Source: Rhizobium sp. NXC24
GTDB taxonomy: Bacteria > Pseudomonadota > Alphaproteobacteria > Rhizobiales > Rhizobiaceae
Direction of reading: 5' to 3'
NCBI RefSeq assembly: GCF_002944315.1
Contig: NZ_CP024314.1
Span: 2,046,001-2,110,000, forward strand
DNA: 64,000 nucleotides
The notes beneath the pieces are model-generated. The model did no database searches, was not told the origin of the DNA, and worked only from the letters and a program-made list of their open reading frames with translations. Position numbers and translations under genes: made by a program. Below are positions 38,203 to 46,862 of the stretch, piece by piece (position 1 is the first letter of the stretch; every line of letters begins with the position of its first letter).

Positions 38203-38822
38203 TGTCTCCTCCTTTGGCTAGCGATAAACATTTCCTATTGCTGCGGCTTGTCTCAGGGATGGGGATGCCACACCGGCCGATCCAGTGATCGCCAGAGGGG
38301 CTCTTCCCAAATGCACTGATTTCTCAAAGGCCGCGGTAACTTCGTGGACAGCGGCTACGTCGAAGCCATCGGTGCGCATAGGTCGATGGCTGCCGCGGCA
38401 ATATCCCGACAATCGAGGAATATGTCCGTGATGCCTGCTGGACATCGGTGCCGCCCCTTCGTCCAGGCAAGGAAACGTCGCCGATCGGCACGGTATGCGG
38501 TCAATCTCCGGACACGACGATGTCGTTCAGATCTCGGCAATGAGAATGGAATTGCGGATTACGGCCATGGGTATGATGTTGATGGCAAGGCCCGTCGCAA
38601 TGTGATGCCTGATCATTGGCACTCCTCCGAGTGGTAAAATTCCTGATGAGCGACGGTCCGACAATGTTGCATTTTGGGTATTGGGACCGGTTATGGCAAA
38701 CGAGGATCTTCATGAGCGCAGCATAAGGTGCGCGTTATCCTGTCGGCTCAGGGCCAATGTTGATATTAGTGGGAATGTTTAAGGAAGACCCGTTTACGTG
38801 CCAAGCGACAGCCGCTTTGCGG
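38203..38822. other. 620-bp gap, one possible small ORF
   Basis: Lies between the MFS start and the 3' end of the ABC gene. Apart from the short frame at 38527-38616 nothing was recognised. The frame at 38218-38445 looks protein-like in composition but matches no family known to me. Confidence 0.5.
38527..38616 (-). CDS. Possible 29-residue hydrophobic small protein
   Basis: MIRHHIATGLAINIIPMAV is followed by IRNSILIAEI and TGA. GGAGGAG sits 6 nt before the ATG, which is a better ribosome site than most genes here have. The peptide is hydrophobic with a basic start, like small membrane proteins. There are no homologues in mind, so it may be chance. Confidence 0.3.
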   Translation of the reverse strand: MIRHHIATGLAINIIPMAVIRNSILIAEI

Positions 38823-40511
38823 TCACGAGCGTCCTCGTTGGTCGATCCAATTCCAGGATCCGTCTGCATGACACTCTAGCACAGCATCATATGCCTCCCG
38901 CTGGGTATCCGCTTCCGCCAAGTTTACGCAGGCAATCTTTCGCTCGGCAAGGAGTGCAAGGATGTCGCGCAGCTGGTCGTGACCGAAGATCACGTCTGCA
39001 TTTTCAAAAAAGACATGGGAGGGGGCTGCGATAAGGACCCCCGCAATTGCCACAATCTGTTGGTCGCGTGGCGACAACCGGGTCGACCAGTCGTCCTCCT
39101 TATCGAGATCGTCGGTTTCCAGAACGGGTGCAAATCCCAACCGTTTGAGGAGAGAAAGGATCTGCTCATCCGTCACGTCGCTCGACCGCCCCGATGGCAC
39201 AAGTATCTGCCGCAGAGTTCCGAGAGCAAGATGAGTGCGTTGGGCGAGAAAACGCAACTGATCGCGTGCGGGACGAATGATGCGCCCCTCTCCGGATATG
39301 CCAATCCCGGCAGTTGCGCGAAACAGCGCGGTGGCCGCCGCATTGTCGTCTCCCACTACGACCACACGGGCGTCCGCAGGGAAGGTCGCCGAAAGATCCT
39401 TGAGTAGCGCATGGCCCGTCGCCGAGGTGAGCGTAACGTGGTCATAGGCAAGATGACCATCGTGCTCAACGATTTCCAGGTTGGTTTTCGTTGGCTGACT
39501 AGCATCTTCGATCGCCTCAATGAGGGAGCTGATGCGCGCCACGACTACCGCGAAATTGGAAATCGATTTGAATTGGCTGACGATAAATGAAAACGCACCG
39601 ACAAGCATCGCAAAGGCGGCGGCAGACTGGGTAATGACGCCGAACTCCATGTCTCCGCGGATAAATACCGGGGCTATGATGAGAATCGGAATGATCTGAG
39701 TCATCCAGTTGTAGCCCGTCGTGAAGAAACCGACATTGCGGTTGATGACGATTATGCGCCTGAAGTTCATGGCAAGTTCATCGAAACGCCTCAGCAAGAG
39801 ATTGGCGTGCCTTTGCTCTCCTCCGCCAAGCATGATCGATTCCGCGTTTTCGCGCACGCGGATTAAGCTGGACCGGAACGCAGCCTCGCGATCGAGCTGA
39901 TCGTAGCTCAGACTGATCAGCGGGCGGCCTAGTAGAATCGTCAGGTAAGATCCTGTGGCTGCGTATACGACAGCCGCGATGAATAGCAGCGGACTGATGA
40001 GCCAAAGTACGCCTGAGAAGGTCAGGACGGTCAAAAGGCTGTTCAGTAGCATCAATACGAAAGAAAGGGTCGTGATCGTGAAGGCGTTGATGTCATCGGC
40101 AATCCGCTGGTCAGGATGGGCGAGCTTGCCCCGAATCCCGACGCGGTAAAACGTCCCTCCGCTCATATAAATACCAACAGCGCGGCGCGTCAGGAATTCC
40201 CGCCAGAGCAAGGCCAGCCGCTCTTCCGAGAACCTGGCGATCACCGAGACGATGGTCGATGCCGCGAAAGCCATGGTATACAGGATGGCCTGGCGAATGA
40301 ATTCGGCCGTCTGCCTTTCGGCGATGGCGGTCATGAAATGCCGACCGACGAAGCTATTGACGACGTTCAAAGCACTGATGCCGCCGAAGAGAGCGACGAG
40401 AGCGAAAAGAAGAAACTTGGCTCTTCCGCCCACATCCGATGTCATGAAGATTTTGACCGCACGGACGAACCTTGTTGCCGTCACCTTGAGCGGAATATGC
40501 TGGTTATTCAT
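38823..40511 (-). CDS. SbmA/BacA-YddA type ABC protein with degenerate ATPase
   Basis: A 562-residue protein with an N-terminal six-helix ABC_membrane_2/SbmA-BacA-like domain (about 20-330) and a C-terminal nucleotide-binding domain. The ATPase motifs are ruined. The Walker A place reads GDDNAAATAL (about 386-395; normally GxxGxGKS/T), with the Lys lost. The signature reads LSPRDQQ instead of LSxGEQQ. Walker B reads VFFENADV instead of LFLDEA. The frame is intact over the full length, so the change is probably selected rather than decay. BacA and SbmA carry peptides by proton force without an ATPase domain, which suggests the same here. The start at 40511 follows GGGGGCG. It is last in the acetate kinase gene row, 149 bp after ackA. 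Confidence 0.82.
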   Translation of the reverse strand: MNNQHIPLKVTATRFVRAVKIFMTSDVGGRAKFLLFALVALFGGISALNVVNSFVGRHFMTAIAERQTAEFIRQAILYTMAFAASTIVSVIARFSEERLALLWREFLTRRAVGIYMSGGTFYRVGIRGKLAHPDQRIADDINAFTITTLSFVLMLLNSLLTVLTFSGVLWLISPLLFIAAVVYAATGSYLTILLGRPLISLSYDQLDREAAFRSSLIRVRENAESIMLGGGEQRHANLLLRRFDELAMNFRRIIVINRNVGFFTTGYNWMTQIIPILIIAPVFIRGDMEFGVITQSAAAFAMLVGAFSFIVSQFKSISNFAVVVARISSLIEAIEDASQPTKTNLEIVEHDGHLAYDHVTLTSATGHALLKDLSATFPADARVVVVGDDNAAATALFRATAGIGISGEGRIIRPARDQLRFLAQRTHLALGTLRQILVPSGRSSDVTDEQILSLLKRLGFAPVLETDDLDKEDDWSTRLSPRDQQIVAIAGVLIAAPSHVFFENADVIFGHDQLRDILALLAERKIACVNLAEADTQREAYDAVLECHADGSWNWIDQRGRS

Positions 40512-40660
40512 GTTCGCCCCCGTTTTGCGCTGGAGAGAATTTATGGCCTGCGAAAGCGTCTTGACGGAGAACGGCGCTCGCGATCCGGGGAGTACGCGCG
40601 AAGTCCGCCAGTGGCTGAGACTTCCGGAAGCATTACAGGTCTCGGCGAACAGCCCGCCTA

Positions 40661-41833
40661 TCAAGCCTTGATCAGCGCCAACGTGTGCCGTGCAATCATC
40701 AATTCCTCGTCGGTCGGCACGACATAGACTGCGACCTTGCTGTCCTCACTTGATACCAGCAACTCGCCGGCATCGTTTCGCTCAGGGTCGAGCAACGCTC
40801 CAAGCCAGCCTAGCTTTTCGGCAATCCGCGCGCGCATCACTGGCGAATTTTCCCCGACGCCAGCCGTGAAGACGAAGGCGTCCAGCCCACCCAACGCCGC
40901 CGCCAGCAAGCCGGCGTTAAGGCCGATGCGATGCACGAAATGGTCGAGTGCCAGCGTCGCACCGGCGTCGCTGCTGGCAAGCAGATCGCGCACGTCGTTG
41001 CTGATGCCGGAAAGTCCCTTGAGGCCGGATTCCTTATAGAGAAGGTCCTGCAATTGCTCTACGGTCATGCCGTGTTGCTGGAGCAGATAAAGGAGTACGC
41101 CGGGATCGATCTGCCCGCATCGCGTACCCATCGGCAATCCATCGAGGGCCGTGAACCCGAATGTGCACTCGACGCTTCGCCCGCGGTTGAGCGCGCACAT
41201 GGAGGCGCCGCTTCCGAGATGGGCAACGATGACCCGTCTGCCGCTAATGTCCGGCGCGACTTCGGCCAGCCTTCCAGCCACATATTCGTAGGACAGCCCG
41301 TGAAAACCGTAGCGCCGGACACCCTCGTCGAAATAATGCGCCGGAATGGCATAGTGGTCGGCCATCGGATCATGGCCGCGATGGAAGGCGGTATCGAAAC
41401 AAGCGACTTGAGCTAGCTGCGGTTGGTGCTCCAGCAGGATGCGGATGGGCGCAAGATTGTTTGGCTGATGCAGCGGCGCAAGCGACGTGTACCGCTCCAG
41501 TTCCCGCAACAGGTTTTCGTCGATGCGCGCTGGACGCATGTGGTCTGGACCGCCATGGACGACACGGTGACCGACGGTGATCAGCCGCCCCTCATGATGC
41601 TCCCGCAGCCATTCCCCCACCAGACGCATCGCCGCCGGCAAGTCGGGAACGGTATCGCGTGGGTAATCTTCGTCCGCCAGCCGATCGCCGCCGGCGCCCT
41701 TGATGGTCAGGCGCGGCGCGGTGCCGATCCCTTCCATCCTCCCCTTGATCCGCCGTGCAAGCGTATCCGCCGCGGCGAAGACCTCGAACTTCAGGCTGGA
41801 GGAACCGGCATTCACGACGAGGATAGTGTCCAT
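40661..41833 (-). CDS. ackA: Acetate kinase
   Basis: A 390-residue enzyme that converts acetyl phosphate and ADP to acetate and ATP. Motifs seen are [12 protein letters not shown] at the start, [26 protein letters not shown], and [20 protein letters not shown]. Length is normal. The start at 41833 ([10 protein letters not shown]) fits the family, though the ribosome site is weak. It follows glgP by 49 bp and lies in the same row as phosphoketolase, the source of acetyl phosphate. There is no phosphotransacetylase gene in the cluster, which suggests ATP generation rather than acetyl-CoA formation. Confidence 0.96.
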   Translation of the reverse strand: MDTILVVNAGSSSLKFEVFAAADTLARRIKGRMEGIGTAPRLTIKGAGGDRLADEDYPRDTVPDLPAAMRLVGEWLREHHEGRLITVGHRVVHGGPDHMRPARIDENLLRELERYTSLAPLHQPNNLAPIRILLEHQPQLAQVACFDTAFHRGHDPMADHYAIPAHYFDEGVRRYGFHGLSYEYVAGRLAEVAPDISGRRVIVAHLGSGASMCALNRGRSVECTFGFTALDGLPMGTRCGQIDPGVLLYLLQQHGMTVEQLQDLLYKESGLKGLSGISNDVRDLLASSDAGATLALDHFVHRIGLNAGLLAAALGGLDAFVFTAGVGENSPVMRARIAEKLGWLGALLDPERNDAGELLVSSEDSKVAVYVVPTDEELMIARHTLALIKA

Positions 41834-41882
41834 GGCATCAACCGCTCCGCATAGGCTGTTCGAAGTCGCCACCCACCACAAG

Positions 41883-44393
41883 TCAAGGAACGGGACAGGG
41901 TCTCGCGTCCCAGATTTCGGCCGCATACTCGGCGATCGTGCGGTCGCTTGAGAACTTTCCGGAGCTTGCGATGTTGAGCAGCGCTCTACGAGTCCATGCA
42001 CGAGGATCGCCGTAGAGAGATTGCAAACTCTGGTCCGCTTCCAGATATGAGGTGAGGTCCGCCAGATGTCTGAAGACATCGCCGCTCGTCAGGAGGATAT
42101 TGCGTAGCGCATCCACGACCCCAGGTTCATGACGGCAGAAATGACCTGATAGGATCAGGTCCAGCACCGCACGGGTTTCGGGTTCGTTGTCGTAATGCCA
42201 ATGTGGGCTGTACCAGCCGCGGCTCCCCGCGACTTCGTCAGCCGTCAGGCCGAACAGGAAAAAGTTTTCCTCGCCGGCTGCTTCGGCCATTTCGATCGTG
42301 GCGCCATCACGAGTGCCGATCGTCAGCGCGCCATTCATCATGAACTTCATGTTGCTGGTACCGCTCGCTTCGTATCCGGCTGTCGAGATCTGGTTGGAGA
42401 CGTCACTGGCGGGGATGAGGCGCTCTGCCACCGAGACGCAGTAGTCGGGCAGGAAAACGACCTTAAGGCGCCCGCGCACTTGAGGATCAACATCTATCGT
42501 GCCGGCGAGGTTATTGAGAAATTTGATTATCAGCTTCGCCACGTTGTAGGCGGGCGCGGCTTTGCCGGAAAAGAAGAAGGTACGCGGCGCCATATCCAGG
42601 CCGGGATCTTCGCGGATCCGGTTGTAGAGCGCGACGATTCTCAATGCGTTCAATAATTGCCGCTTGTATTCGTGAATGCGTTTGACCTGGCTGTCAAAGA
42701 TCGCGCTGGGATCGACGACGATGCCGGCGCTTGACTTCAGCCATCCGGCAAAGCGGTGTTTTACCATACGCTTGGCTTCCCGGACCTGATCGACAAAGCT
42801 GTCATCAGCGACAAGCGGTTTTAACCTTTCCAGCTCGCTGAGGTTGGTGATCCATCCCTCGCCGATGGCATCGCTTATGCAACCGGCAAGCTCCGGGTTG
42901 GACATGAGCAGCCAGCGTCGGGGTGTCACGCCATTCGTCTTATTGTTGAACCGGCGCGGGAATATCTCCGCGAGGTCCTTGACGGTGGTTTCGCGCAGCA
43001 ATCTTGAATGGATCTCGGCTACCCCATTGGTGCTGTGCGAGCCGACGATGGCAAGATGGGCCATGCGCACCAGACGCTCGCCACCATGCTCGATCAGGCT
43101 CGCCCGCTCGACCCGGCCCTGATCATCCCGAAAGAGGGTGAGGATCTCCTCCCGGAAGCGACGATCAATCTCCAGAATGATCTCAAGGTGACGCGGCAAC
43201 ATCAATTCGAACCACCGCAGCGGCCATTTCTCCAGCGCCTCGGGCAGAAGCGTGTGATTGGTGTAGGCAAGGCAAGCCCTGGTCAGATCCCATGCGTCAT
43301 CCCAACTGAGATCCGCGTCATCGAGCAGGATGCGCATCAGTTCCGCAACTGCCATGCTCGGATGCGTGTCGTTGAGCTGGATCGCCACCTTGTCGGGCAG
43401 AAAATGCCAATCGGTATTATTTGAGCGAAATCGCCGGACGAGGTCGGCAAGGGAACATGCGACCAGGAAATATTCCTGAACGAACCGCAGGCCCTGTCCC
43501 ATGCTCGTCGAATCGTCGGGGTAAAGAACCCGGGTGACTGTCTCGGCCGTTAGTCGCTGTGCCAGCGCGCTGACGAACTCACCGGCGCCGAAGGTCTGGA
43601 AATCGAAGCTTTCCGGTGTTGCAGCCGCCCAAAGCCGGAGCGTATTTATGGTCCTGCCGCCGTAGCCGATGATCGGGCGGTCGTAGGGCATGCCGATCAG
43701 GTGGGACGGTCTACCGACCGCGACCCGCAAATTCCCGCCGCGGACCTCGAAGGAGCAGCCGAGTTTGATTTCCACGGCTTCCTGCGGGCGAGCGACCTCC
43801 CAGGGATCCGGCCGGCGCAACCAGTTGTCCGGCTGCTCGCGTTGCCAGCCATCGACGATCGTCTGTTTGAAAATCCCGTACTCGTAGCGCAGCCCATATC
43901 CCATCGCCGGCAGTTGCATCGTTGCCATCGAATCCAGGAAGCAGGCGGCGAGCCGCCCCAGCCCGCCGTTGCCCAGCCCCGCATCGGGCTCCTCGGCAAG
44001 AATGGCCAGTTCGTCTATGTGCTCGTGATCGAAAAAACGTCTGGCGAGCGGATCAAGGCGGAGATTGAGGATATTGTTGCTGAGAGATCGCCCGATCAGG
44101 AACTCCATCGACAGATAATAGACCCGCTTCGGGTTCTCCATGCTGTAGGTCTGTTCCGTCCGTTGCCAGCGCTGCGACAGCACATCCCTGACGGATCGGG
44201 CAATCGCCTCATATCGCTCACGGTTTCCCGCATTCTCGGGAGCGATAACATTGTCGAACAACAAATGACGCTCATAGAGCCCGTCATGGCTTCCCCTGAA
44301 TTGGATCGGCCCGCAACCATATTGTTCTGGAAGATGCAGAGAGGAAAGTGACTTGAAATCCTGCGGCTGAACAGCCGCCTTCTCGCTGCTCAT
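41883..44393 (-). CDS. glgP: Glycogen phosphorylase
   Basis: An 836-residue PLP enzyme that releases glucose 1-phosphate from glycogen or other alpha-glucans. It shows the N-terminal [33 protein letters not shown], and the PLP-lysine region [19 protein letters not shown]. Length is normal. The start at 44393 (MSSEKAAVQ) lies 4 nt after a G-rich site. It sits between the CBS-BON gene and ackA on one strand, suggesting reserve glycogen feeds the phosphoketolase route. Confidence 0.96.
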   Translation of the reverse strand: MSSEKAAVQPQDFKSLSSLHLPEQYGCGPIQFRGSHDGLYERHLLFDNVIAPENAGNRERYEAIARSVRDVLSQRWQRTEQTYSMENPKRVYYLSMEFLIGRSLSNNILNLRLDPLARRFFDHEHIDELAILAEEPDAGLGNGGLGRLAACFLDSMATMQLPAMGYGLRYEYGIFKQTIVDGWQREQPDNWLRRPDPWEVARPQEAVEIKLGCSFEVRGGNLRVAVGRPSHLIGMPYDRPIIGYGGRTINTLRLWAAATPESFDFQTFGAGEFVSALAQRLTAETVTRVLYPDDSTSMGQGLRFVQEYFLVACSLADLVRRFRSNNTDWHFLPDKVAIQLNDTHPSMAVAELMRILLDDADLSWDDAWDLTRACLAYTNHTLLPEALEKWPLRWFELMLPRHLEIILEIDRRFREEILTLFRDDQGRVERASLIEHGGERLVRMAHLAIVGSHSTNGVAEIHSRLLRETTVKDLAEIFPRRFNNKTNGVTPRRWLLMSNPELAGCISDAIGEGWITNLSELERLKPLVADDSFVDQVREAKRMVKHRFAGWLKSSAGIVVDPSAIFDSQVKRIHEYKRQLLNALRIVALYNRIREDPGLDMAPRTFFFSGKAAPAYNVAKLIIKFLNNLAGTIDVDPQVRGRLKVVFLPDYCVSVAERLIPASDVSNQISTAGYEASGTSNMKFMMNGALTIGTRDGATIEMAEAAGEENFFLFGLTADEVAGSRGWYSPHWHYDNEPETRAVLDLILSGHFCRHEPGVVDALRNILLTSGDVFRHLADLTSYLEADQSLQSLYGDPRAWTRRALLNIASSGKFSSDRTIAEYAAEIWDARPCPVP

Positions 44394-44531
44394 GCTACCC
44401 CCCTTGCCGTGCCCTGGCAGACACTCCAACAGTTGTAATTGGTTCCCGCATTCACGAGGGCCCGCTTGTGTGGGCGGCTCCGGCACTCTGGTTGCCAAGT
44501 CTCCGAAGGTCCAGGGCCCTCTTCTGGTTCT

Positions 44532-45191
44532 CTAGGTCTCGCGCTTCGGAAAATGATCCACAACGCCAGCGACGCCGCGGACACTCTCGGCAGCGACGCG
44601 CGCCGCCTTCCGGCATTCCTCCGTCGAGACATTTCCCCACAAATGCACCACGCCGTTTGCCACGGTCACCGTCAGATCCTGTCCTTCGAGACCGGTATTC
44701 TCATTGAGGCGGATCAGGATGCTGCGACGGATCGCTTCATCACCAGGCGCCGTTTCATCGGGCTTGGCGAAGATAATCGCCTGGAGAAGATCGGCGCGGC
44801 TCACAATGCCGACGACGGCGCCCGCTCTCGTCACTGGAAGGCGCTTTATGCCGTGCTCCTCCATCAAGTTAGCGACGCGTGCAAGCGGCGTGTCCTCCCC
44901 GATGGACACCGGATTGCGGCTCATCACATCGGCAACTTTCCAGGCATTGCTCTTGATGTATGTCCTGGCCTTTTCCTCTGGGGACAACGACTCGTCGGCC
45001 ATGGTTCGATGACCTAGCTCGGATCTCCGCAACAGATCGCCCTCTGTGATGAGGCCAACCAATTGGCCCTCATCGTCGATAACCGGGATGCCGCTGACAC
45101 GATTGGCGAGCATCAGCTCTGCGGCCTGCTTGACGCTATTGTCCGGCGAGACCTTGATAATTCTTACCTTCATCACGTCTCTGACCAGCAT
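44532..45191 (-). CDS. CBS-CBS-BON domain protein
   Basis: A 219-residue cytoplasmic protein with two CBS domains (DVMKVRIIKVSPDNSVKQAA, about 4-60, and DVMSRNPVSIGEDTPLARVA, about 85-140) and a C-terminal BON domain (about 150-215, with VTVANGVVHLWGNVST). CBS pairs bind adenine nucleotides and report energy state. In rhizobia such genes often lie in low-oxygen gene groups. The start at 45191 follows GGAGGCGGAGTG. A dead copy of a related gene lies at 49795-49957 at the other end of the cluster. Confidence 0.9.
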   Translation of the reverse strand: MLVRDVMKVRIIKVSPDNSVKQAAELMLANRVSGIPVIDDEGQLVGLITEGDLLRRSELGHRTMADESLSPEEKARTYIKSNAWKVADVMSRNPVSIGEDTPLARVANLMEEHGIKRLPVTRAGAVVGIVSRADLLQAIIFAKPDETAPGDEAIRRSILIRLNENTGLEGQDLTVTVANGVVHLWGNVSTEECRKAARVAAESVRGVAGVVDHFPKRET

Positions 45192-45258
45192 CACTCCGCC
45201 TCCGACGTAGAAATCCAAGCCACAAATTCGCCGTTTCTAATATAGCTCCGCACAAAGG

Positions 45259-45345
45259 CTGAGACAACTCAGGGACAGTACTGAGCAAGGCCCGCGGAAG
45301 CGAAAAATGGGGCTCCGACTATCAATGATTGGGTCTAAGATAGTC
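45259..45345. repeat. Small hairpins between glycoamylase and CBS genes
   Basis: CTGAG-ACAA-CTCAG lies at 45259-45272, and GACTATC (45317-45323) pairs with GATAGTC (45339-45345). They occupy the 228-bp gap and may mark a transcript end and a new promoter, or an RNA processing point inside the operon. Confidence 0.3.
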
Positions 45346-45419
45346 GCCTGGCCGTACATCCCCGCAACAGGTTTGGCGCCGCAACGGTAACCGTCAGTGC
45401 TCTCTTCGCAGGCTCTCCA

Positions 45420-46739
45420 TCACAGCCACGCGCCGGCAAATCCCGCCCTCCTCAGTCCGCGGACGACTGGCTCGCAATTGCGCGTCAGTTTCCAGAGGAA
45501 ACCGGTTCTATAGTTCTCGATCATCAGCGCCACCGGACCCTGATCGATCCCAAAATGGTAAGGGCTGGTCCACCACCCCGTTGGGCTGTTCTCATCCTTG
45601 AACGTCTGATTGAAAGATGGCTTGAAACCATAGAGCCGCGTCATCCCCAGCTTCAGGGCAGCGAAATTGCGGACGGTTGGAATGACGATCTCAGGCGCAA
45701 ACGGCAGGGACGCAACGACGACCCAGGGCGAGACGGTACCATCGTCCGGTCCGAAGGGTGCGCCACGCGCGACATAGTCGAAGAATTCGCGGCGCTGACC
45801 GCCAATATCCCTGGTCAGCCAGCCGGGGCCGTCGCTTGCGGTGAATCCCCAGCAGTGCTCGCCATATCCCTCGAACCCCAAGGGATTCCGGATCGCATAT
45901 TCCTGCTGTACGAAGGTGGCTTGCCGACTGTTTTGGAAATAATCGCTGTCATGCTCCCGCATGAATTCATCGCGAATGTCTCGGAAATCGATCCACATAT
46001 GCGAAAGCTGATGCGTGAAGAGAGGACCGGAATAAAGCAATTCGCGCCCGAAGATGTTTCGCCACTCGTAGCTTTCCGTGTAAGCTGCATAACTTTCCGG
46101 CGGTAGCGGATGGGTCGGCGAGCCAAGTCCGAGTATGTAGAGAAGCAAGCCTTCGTCATAGCCGCGCCAACGATAGGGAATGAAACCGTTTTCCGGTCGC
46201 CAGCCATGGGTCAGCGTCGCGCCGTGGTCGCACGCCCAGTTCCAATCCGCCCGCTCGTAAAGCGCCGTGGCGAGTTGCCTGACCTTCACCTCATCTTCCG
46301 AGTCCCCATCGAAATAGGTGGCGACGGTCAAAGCACCGGCAAACAGAAAGGTCGAGTCGATCGTCGACAATTCGCATTGCCACACCCGCCGCCCTGTCTC
46401 GATGTCGAGGAAATGATAGAAGAAGCCCTTGTAGCCCGAGGCATCAGGTTCCGGCCCCTGGTGGCAATGCATCAGAAATTCCAGTCGCCGCCGAGCGATC
46501 TTGGCGGCAAACTCGCGAATGACGACGCCGCGCTCAACCACGACCGGGATAGTGGCAAGCCCCATGCCGACAGCGGCGATGCTTGCCGGTGCGCCCGCTT
46601 GTGTCTTGTCGCGCACTAGCCCGTTGTCTGGGTTGGTGCATTGGAGATAGTAAAGCAACGTCGTGAACTGAAGGCGACCGAGATCCTCTTCGGTTGGCAT
46701 TCGGTTCAGATCGGGATCGGTCGACTGTAGTTCCGACAT
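45420..46739 (-). CDS. Glycoamylase-like family protein (GH144-type fold)
   Basis: About 439 residues with the glycoamylase-like domain found at the end of cyclic beta-1,2-glucan synthases and in beta-1,2-glucan hydrolases. Landmarks are NGFIPYRWRGYDEGLLLYIL, YSGPLFTHQLSHMWIDFR and NPLGFEGYGEHCWGFTASDG. No signal peptide is visible, so it should act in the cytoplasm. The start is uncertain. The frame is open to a TTG at 46802, but the best ribosome site (AAGGAGG) leads into another frame (see 46750-46821). ATG 46739 is chosen. It follows the phosphoketolase gene. The substrate could be a beta- or alpha-glucan. Confidence 0.82.
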   Translation of the reverse strand: MSELQSTDPDLNRMPTEEDLGRLQFTTLLYYLQCTNPDNGLVRDKTQAGAPASIAAVGMGLATIPVVVERGVVIREFAAKIARRRLEFLMHCHQGPEPDASGYKGFFYHFLDIETGRRVWQCELSTIDSTFLFAGALTVATYFDGDSEDEVKVRQLATALYERADWNWACDHGATLTHGWRPENGFIPYRWRGYDEGLLLYILGLGSPTHPLPPESYAAYTESYEWRNIFGRELLYSGPLFTHQLSHMWIDFRDIRDEFMREHDSDYFQNSRQATFVQQEYAIRNPLGFEGYGEHCWGFTASDGPGWLTRDIGGQRREFFDYVARGAPFGPDDGTVSPWVVVASLPFAPEIVIPTVRNFAALKLGMTRLYGFKPSFNQTFKDENSPTGWWTSPYHFGIDQGPVALMIENYRTGFLWKLTRNCEPVVRGLRRAGFAGAWL

Positions 46740-46749
46740 GACCGACCCA

Positions 46750-46821
46750 TCACCAAAACGCAATCGGAAGGCGGACGGCTGGTTGGCCTCCAGATGTTTC
46801 AATTGCGGTCGACCGCAACAT
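46750..46821 (-). CDS. Possible 23-codon leader ORF before the glycoamylase gene
   Basis: ATG at 46821 has a strong AAGGAGG 6 bp upstream and codes MLRSTAIETSGGQPAVRLPI plus three residues, ending in TGA ten bases before the glycoamylase ATG at 46739. Translation of it would deliver ribosomes to the weakly marked next start. The alternative is that a frameshift, real or from sequencing, separates the proper start from the gene. Confidence 0.4.
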   Translation of the reverse strand: MLRSTAIETSGGQPAVRLPIAFW

Positions 46822-46862
46822 ATGTCCGCCTCCTTGTTTAACGGTCATCGGCTTATCGCCAT

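Noticed and set aside
38218-38445. Minus-strand frame of 75 codons in the MFS-ABC gap
   Set aside because: Composition is somewhat protein-like, but there is no start signal, no family match I can name, and no continuation.
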